In this document: one piece after another, positions 61,447-64,000 of the stretch | Layout of the letters: the number at the start of each line of letters is the position of its first letter | How positions within the stretch are numbered: the stretch's first letter is position 1 | Assembly (NCBI RefSeq): GCF_002174455.2 | Contig: NZ_CP147246.1 | Location: 2,981,001-3,045,000, forward strand | Reading direction: 5' to 3' | DNA: 64,000 nucleotides | Source: Enterococcus sp. 9D6_DIV0238 | GTDB lineage: Bacteria; Bacillota; Bacilli; Lactobacillales; Enterococcaceae | Position numbers and translations under genes: made by a program | The notes under the pieces: generated by a model | What the model was told of the DNA's origin: nothing | Databases searched by the model: none | What the model saw: the letters and a program-made list of their open reading frames with translations, nothing else

Positions 61447-62799
61447 ATGATGCAATGGAAAAGGTTAGTTGGGACATTTAGAATTTCTTTAAAAAGTGAC
61501 AAAGCATGGCCTAATGACAAACTGACTCATAAGAATTATCTTTTAGAATTGAGTGTGGCTTTCAATAGTGATTATCGTAGAGTTATAAAAAGTGACTCTT
61601 TTAGACGTTTACAAGATAAGACGCAGGTTTTTCCTTTAGAGAGAAATGATTTTGTACGTACAAGATTGACGCATAGTTTAGAAGTAGCAATGCATACAAG
61701 GGATTTGTTAATAGGTGTAATTAGTAAATTGAATAAAAAAGGGATCAGGATTGATGAGTTAAATGAAAGCTACCGTTTATTAGAAACTGCGGCATTAATT
61801 CATGATATTGGAAACCCTCCTTTTGGACATTTTGGGGAAGAAGCGATTCGTATTTGGTTTAGTAAAAATGGAGAGTCACTTTCATGTTGGTCATTATTCA
61901 ATGAACAGCAAAGACAAGATTTTTTGAAATTTGAAGGGAATGCGCAAACTATTCGCTTGCTTACTAAGTTACATAATGATAACGGATCATCAGAAACAGG
62001 AATGAATTTAACTGCTTCGACGTTGGATTCTGTTATTAAGTACACAGCTTCGTCAGATAAAGTAAATAAAGATGATTTGTTAACTAAAAAAGTCGGTTAT
62101 TTTTATTCAGAGGAAAAAGTTTTTAAAAATATAAAATTTGTAACTGGAACGATGGATTGCCGTCACCCACTTGTATTTTTGTTAGAAGCAGCAGACGATG
62201 TGGCATATACATTTTCGGATATTGAAGATGCTTACAATTATGGATTATATAGCTATAGAAAACTAAAATCTTTTATTGATGAAAAAACAAATACAAATAA
62301 ATTTTTAATCAATAAAGGCTCTGAAGCAGCAGCAATTCAGGAATTTTTGCGCGAAACGCAGAAAAAAGTCTATCAAAGTGCAAGTCAAACATTTGTTGAC
62401 CATTATGAAGAAATCATGTCCGGAACTTTCCATGGTGAGCTTATAAATGAAGAGTGTGATGAGGTAAAATGCTTTAAGTCATTGAAAGAATTTTCGTATA
62501 AGTATGTGTTTCAAACAAAGACAATTTTAGATCAGGAAGTATTAGGATTCAATATTATCAATCGTCTTTTGGATGAATTTATTCCAGTTGTATTGAAGCA
62601 TGATAAAGAATCAATGAATAAATATGAAGAGCGCTTGTTCAATAATTTGCCAAGAAGCGCTGAAGATTTGTATAAGAGAGAAACAGATGGATGCTCAGAG
62701 GTAGATAAAGATTATTACCGTTTGAAAATGGCAGTCGATTTCATTTGTAATATGACTGATGGTTATGCTAAAAAGCTACATGATACTTTGTTCAATTAG
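61447..62799 (+). CDS. dGTPase-family (HD domain) dNTP triphosphohydrolase
   Basis: The 450-residue protein has the dGTPase motifs: FNSDYRRVIKSDSFRRLQDKTQVFPL, metal-binding His76 in RTRLTHSLEV, His119-Asp120 in ALIHDIGNPPFGHFGEEAI, and the last Asp in LEAADDVAYTFSDIEDAY. It hydrolyses dGTP or other dNTPs to the nucleoside and triphosphate. Related enzymes act in phage defence by emptying the dNTP pool. The ATG has GTAGGAGGAG. Its position behind a TIR gene, in an accessory region, suggests a defence role rather than housekeeping. Confidence 0.92.
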   Translation: MMQWKRLVGTFRISLKSDKAWPNDKLTHKNYLLELSVAFNSDYRRVIKSDSFRRLQDKTQVFPLERNDFVRTRLTHSLEVAMHTRDLLIGVISKLNKKGIRIDELNESYRLLETAALIHDIGNPPFGHFGEEAIRIWFSKNGESLSCWSLFNEQQRQDFLKFEGNAQTIRLLTKLHNDNGSSETGMNLTASTLDSVIKYTASSDKVNKDDLLTKKVGYFYSEEKVFKNIKFVTGTMDCRHPLVFLLEAADDVAYTFSDIEDAYNYGLYSYRKLKSFIDEKTNTNKFLINKGSEAAAIQEFLRETQKKVYQSASQTFVDHYEEIMSGTFHGELINEECDEVKCFKSLKEFSYKYVFQTKTILDQEVLGFNIINRLLDEFIPVVLKHDKESMNKYEERLFNNLPRSAEDLYKRETDGCSEVDKDYYRLKMAVDFICNMTDGYAKKLHDTLFN

Positions 62800-63700
62800 T
62801 AATCATTAAGCAGAAAAATGAATAACCAAACTCGTTGGAAAACCTACACAGTATAGCAAAAATGATTATTAATAATAATATAAGTAGAAAGATAGTAGAA
62901 TGAGTGATAACTTATTCTTCTATTTTTTTATAAAAAAGTTGTATGATCGAGTGCAGATTAAAAAACGAATCAATTATGTATATCTATTAGAATGTGAGTA
63001 ATAGAATTATTTTTAAGCAGAAAAAAAAGGATTAGAAAAATAGAAAGGAAAATCATATGAGAAAACAAAATTCAAAAATCAAGATTCTCGAAACGTCATC
63101 AAATTCATTTCGATTTATTTGTGTTAATTATTGGATGAAGATTTAAATCATCATAACTACGATGAAAAAAGATAAAGAAGGGTATGTTCGTTTCAATACA
63201 TCTCGTGAAAACTAATCAGTGTCTATGGAGTATGACGAGGAATAGCAAATCGTGTTTTACTCAAAAATTTTGACCAAGAGTATGTAAAGTTCAAAAGAGT
63301 TTTTCTCCAAAAAGAGTAGCGTTAAAAAAGTTTCATGGTAATTGATGGATCAGTTTATATAGAAAAAAGACAAGGCTTTCAGATGTAGATTTTGGAAACA
63401 GTTATTTATTTTTTGTCGTAGTCAAATTTTATAAAAAATACGAGATCACACGAATTCCTAATATTTCGCCTTATGAGGATACGGAGATATTTATTTGTGT
63501 GGGAAAAAATTTATAAAAAAATAAAAATCCATGTAAGGTAATTTGCTTCGACTTTTACGGCGAAAATTAAATACACCCTTTAGTGTTTCTAGTTTTTTAT
63601 TCTTAACAAATATACCGATTGTATTCTTTTTTGAAACTAGAAGAAAGTTGAATGCTGTATGAACGTGATCTTGTCAGAATATACATTCTTTTTTCTTTCT
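62800..63700. pseudogene. AT-rich region with decayed coding fragments
   Basis: From ATG 63057 (MRKQNSKIKI, ribosome site GAAAGGAAA) a 28-codon frame stops. Further fragments MKKDKEGYVRFNTSREN (about 63162), SVSMEYDEE and QIVFYSKILTKSM are interrupted by stops in nearly one frame. This looks like a gene destroyed by nonsense mutations. The family is not recognised. No other gene, RNA or repeat is clear in this 900 bp. Confidence 0.35.
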
Positions 63701-63704
63701 AGAA

Positions 63705-64000
63705 TGTATAATTTAAGTGCAACACCAGAAATTGAAGGTGGAAAATCCTGTTATAATGGTGTTGACGAATTATATCGACTAGGAGGTATTTAGCTATGAC
63801 TTCATATACACACCTTACGATACGTGAGCGGGAAATGATCTTTCTCTATCATGGTTTTGGTTTTACTATTCGTAGAATTGGACGTTTAATCAAAAGAAGC
63901 CCTTCTACTGTTATGAGAGAGCTTAAAAGGAATACTACTAAGTTTAAAGAATATTCACCTTCTCAAGCGCAAAAATCGTATCATAAGAATAAGCAGAGAT
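63705..64000 (+). mobile_element. left end of an IS30-family insertion sequence (partial)
   Basis: A TATAAT (about 63753) and an IS30-type transposase start downstream of an AT-rich junction. The exact left inverted repeat could not be fixed; it should lie close to 63705-63745. The element continues beyond the right edge. Confidence 0.65.
63796..64000 (+). CDS. IS30 family transposase (N-terminal part)
   Basis: The first 68 residues are visible: MTSYTHLTIREREMIFLYHG, then GFTIRRIGRLIKRSPSTVMRELKRN. This is the typical IS30 N-terminal HTH that binds the inverted repeats. SPSQAQKSYHKNKQ follows. The catalytic DDE domain lies outside the window. The ATG follows TAGGAGGTATTTAGCT. An insertion sequence at the border of a defence-rich region fits its mosaic nature. 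Confidence 0.9.
   Translation, partial: MTSYTHLTIREREMIFLYHGFGFTIRRIGRLIKRSPSTVMRELKRNTTKFKEYSPSQAQKSYHKNKQR

Overview
The window looks like the chromosome of a low-GC Gram-positive coccus, almost certainly an Enterococcus. The support is the gene content and order (rplK-rplA, an L10-leader-controlled rplJ-rplL, a CtsR-boxed clpE next to ptsH-ptsI, a DUF1827 gene, recX-mutY-DUF402), AGGAGG-type ribosome sites, TTG/GTG starts and TTGACA/TATAAT promoters. Species cannot be fixed from the sequence alone.

The left half (1-33 kb) is mostly housekeeping. It opens with the 5' end of a minus-strand L-serine dehydratase beta gene and a small secreted protein. The ribosomal stalk genes follow, with two L1-type mRNA motifs and an L10 leader. 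Next come a lipoprotein, a GlsB-like membrane protein, and a PRD/EIIA regulator divergent from a lichenan/cellobiose-type PTS operon (EIIB-EIIC-EIIA, a GH1 6-phospho-beta-glucosidase relative, a lipoprotein phosphatase). Then come rlmD-like, recX-mutY, a DUF402 nucleotidase, GNAT, esterase, AI-2E-type transporter and CNNM/CBS genes, an Mga-like regulator, prfC, XRE and DUF1827 regulators, clpE, ptsHI, and a WYL regulator-DfsB pair. Two intergenic regions (15.65 and 22.96 kb) each carry a -10 or full promoter, hairpins and a terminator, and look like small-RNA genes.

From about 33.3 kb to the right end the character changes to an accessory and defence region broken up by a few ordinary genes. 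In order it holds: an AbrB-Doc toxin-antitoxin pair; a complete type I restriction system (hsdM-hsdS-hsdR); a non-coding locus with a structured RNA; ArsR/flavin reductase; a DUF1002 protein; a small XRE regulator; DUF1310 and a truncated secreted-enzyme gene; an orphan DNA-methylase/specificity fusion followed by two tiny proteins; a broken hsdM; mrr; a second copy of the non-coding locus; a subtilase-toxin-immunity-immunity cassette; mazEF; a secreted C39-type protease with a membrane protein; an amidase and an ABC transporter without ATPase; a TIR-dGTPase operon; and the start of an IS30-family element.

The most unusual items are these. (1) The TIR-domain gene sits 28 bp ahead of a dGTPase, giving a possible two-enzyme nucleotide-depletion defence unit. 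(2) The methylase/TRD fusion has Gln in place of the catalytic Asn of motif IV and is followed by two small proteins that share a GDxNKI...SxIG signature, one of them with a membrane helix. (3) A three-stem RNA begins exactly at its predicted start site, shows covarying stems, and is present as two good and two decayed copies in two loci 9.3 kb apart. (4) A SAR2788-like toxin has its last ~100 bp plus the immunity gene duplicated in tandem, downstream of a subtilisin-like protease. (5) A PTS-operon GH1 enzyme has the acid/base Glu replaced by Gln, as in plant myrosinases.
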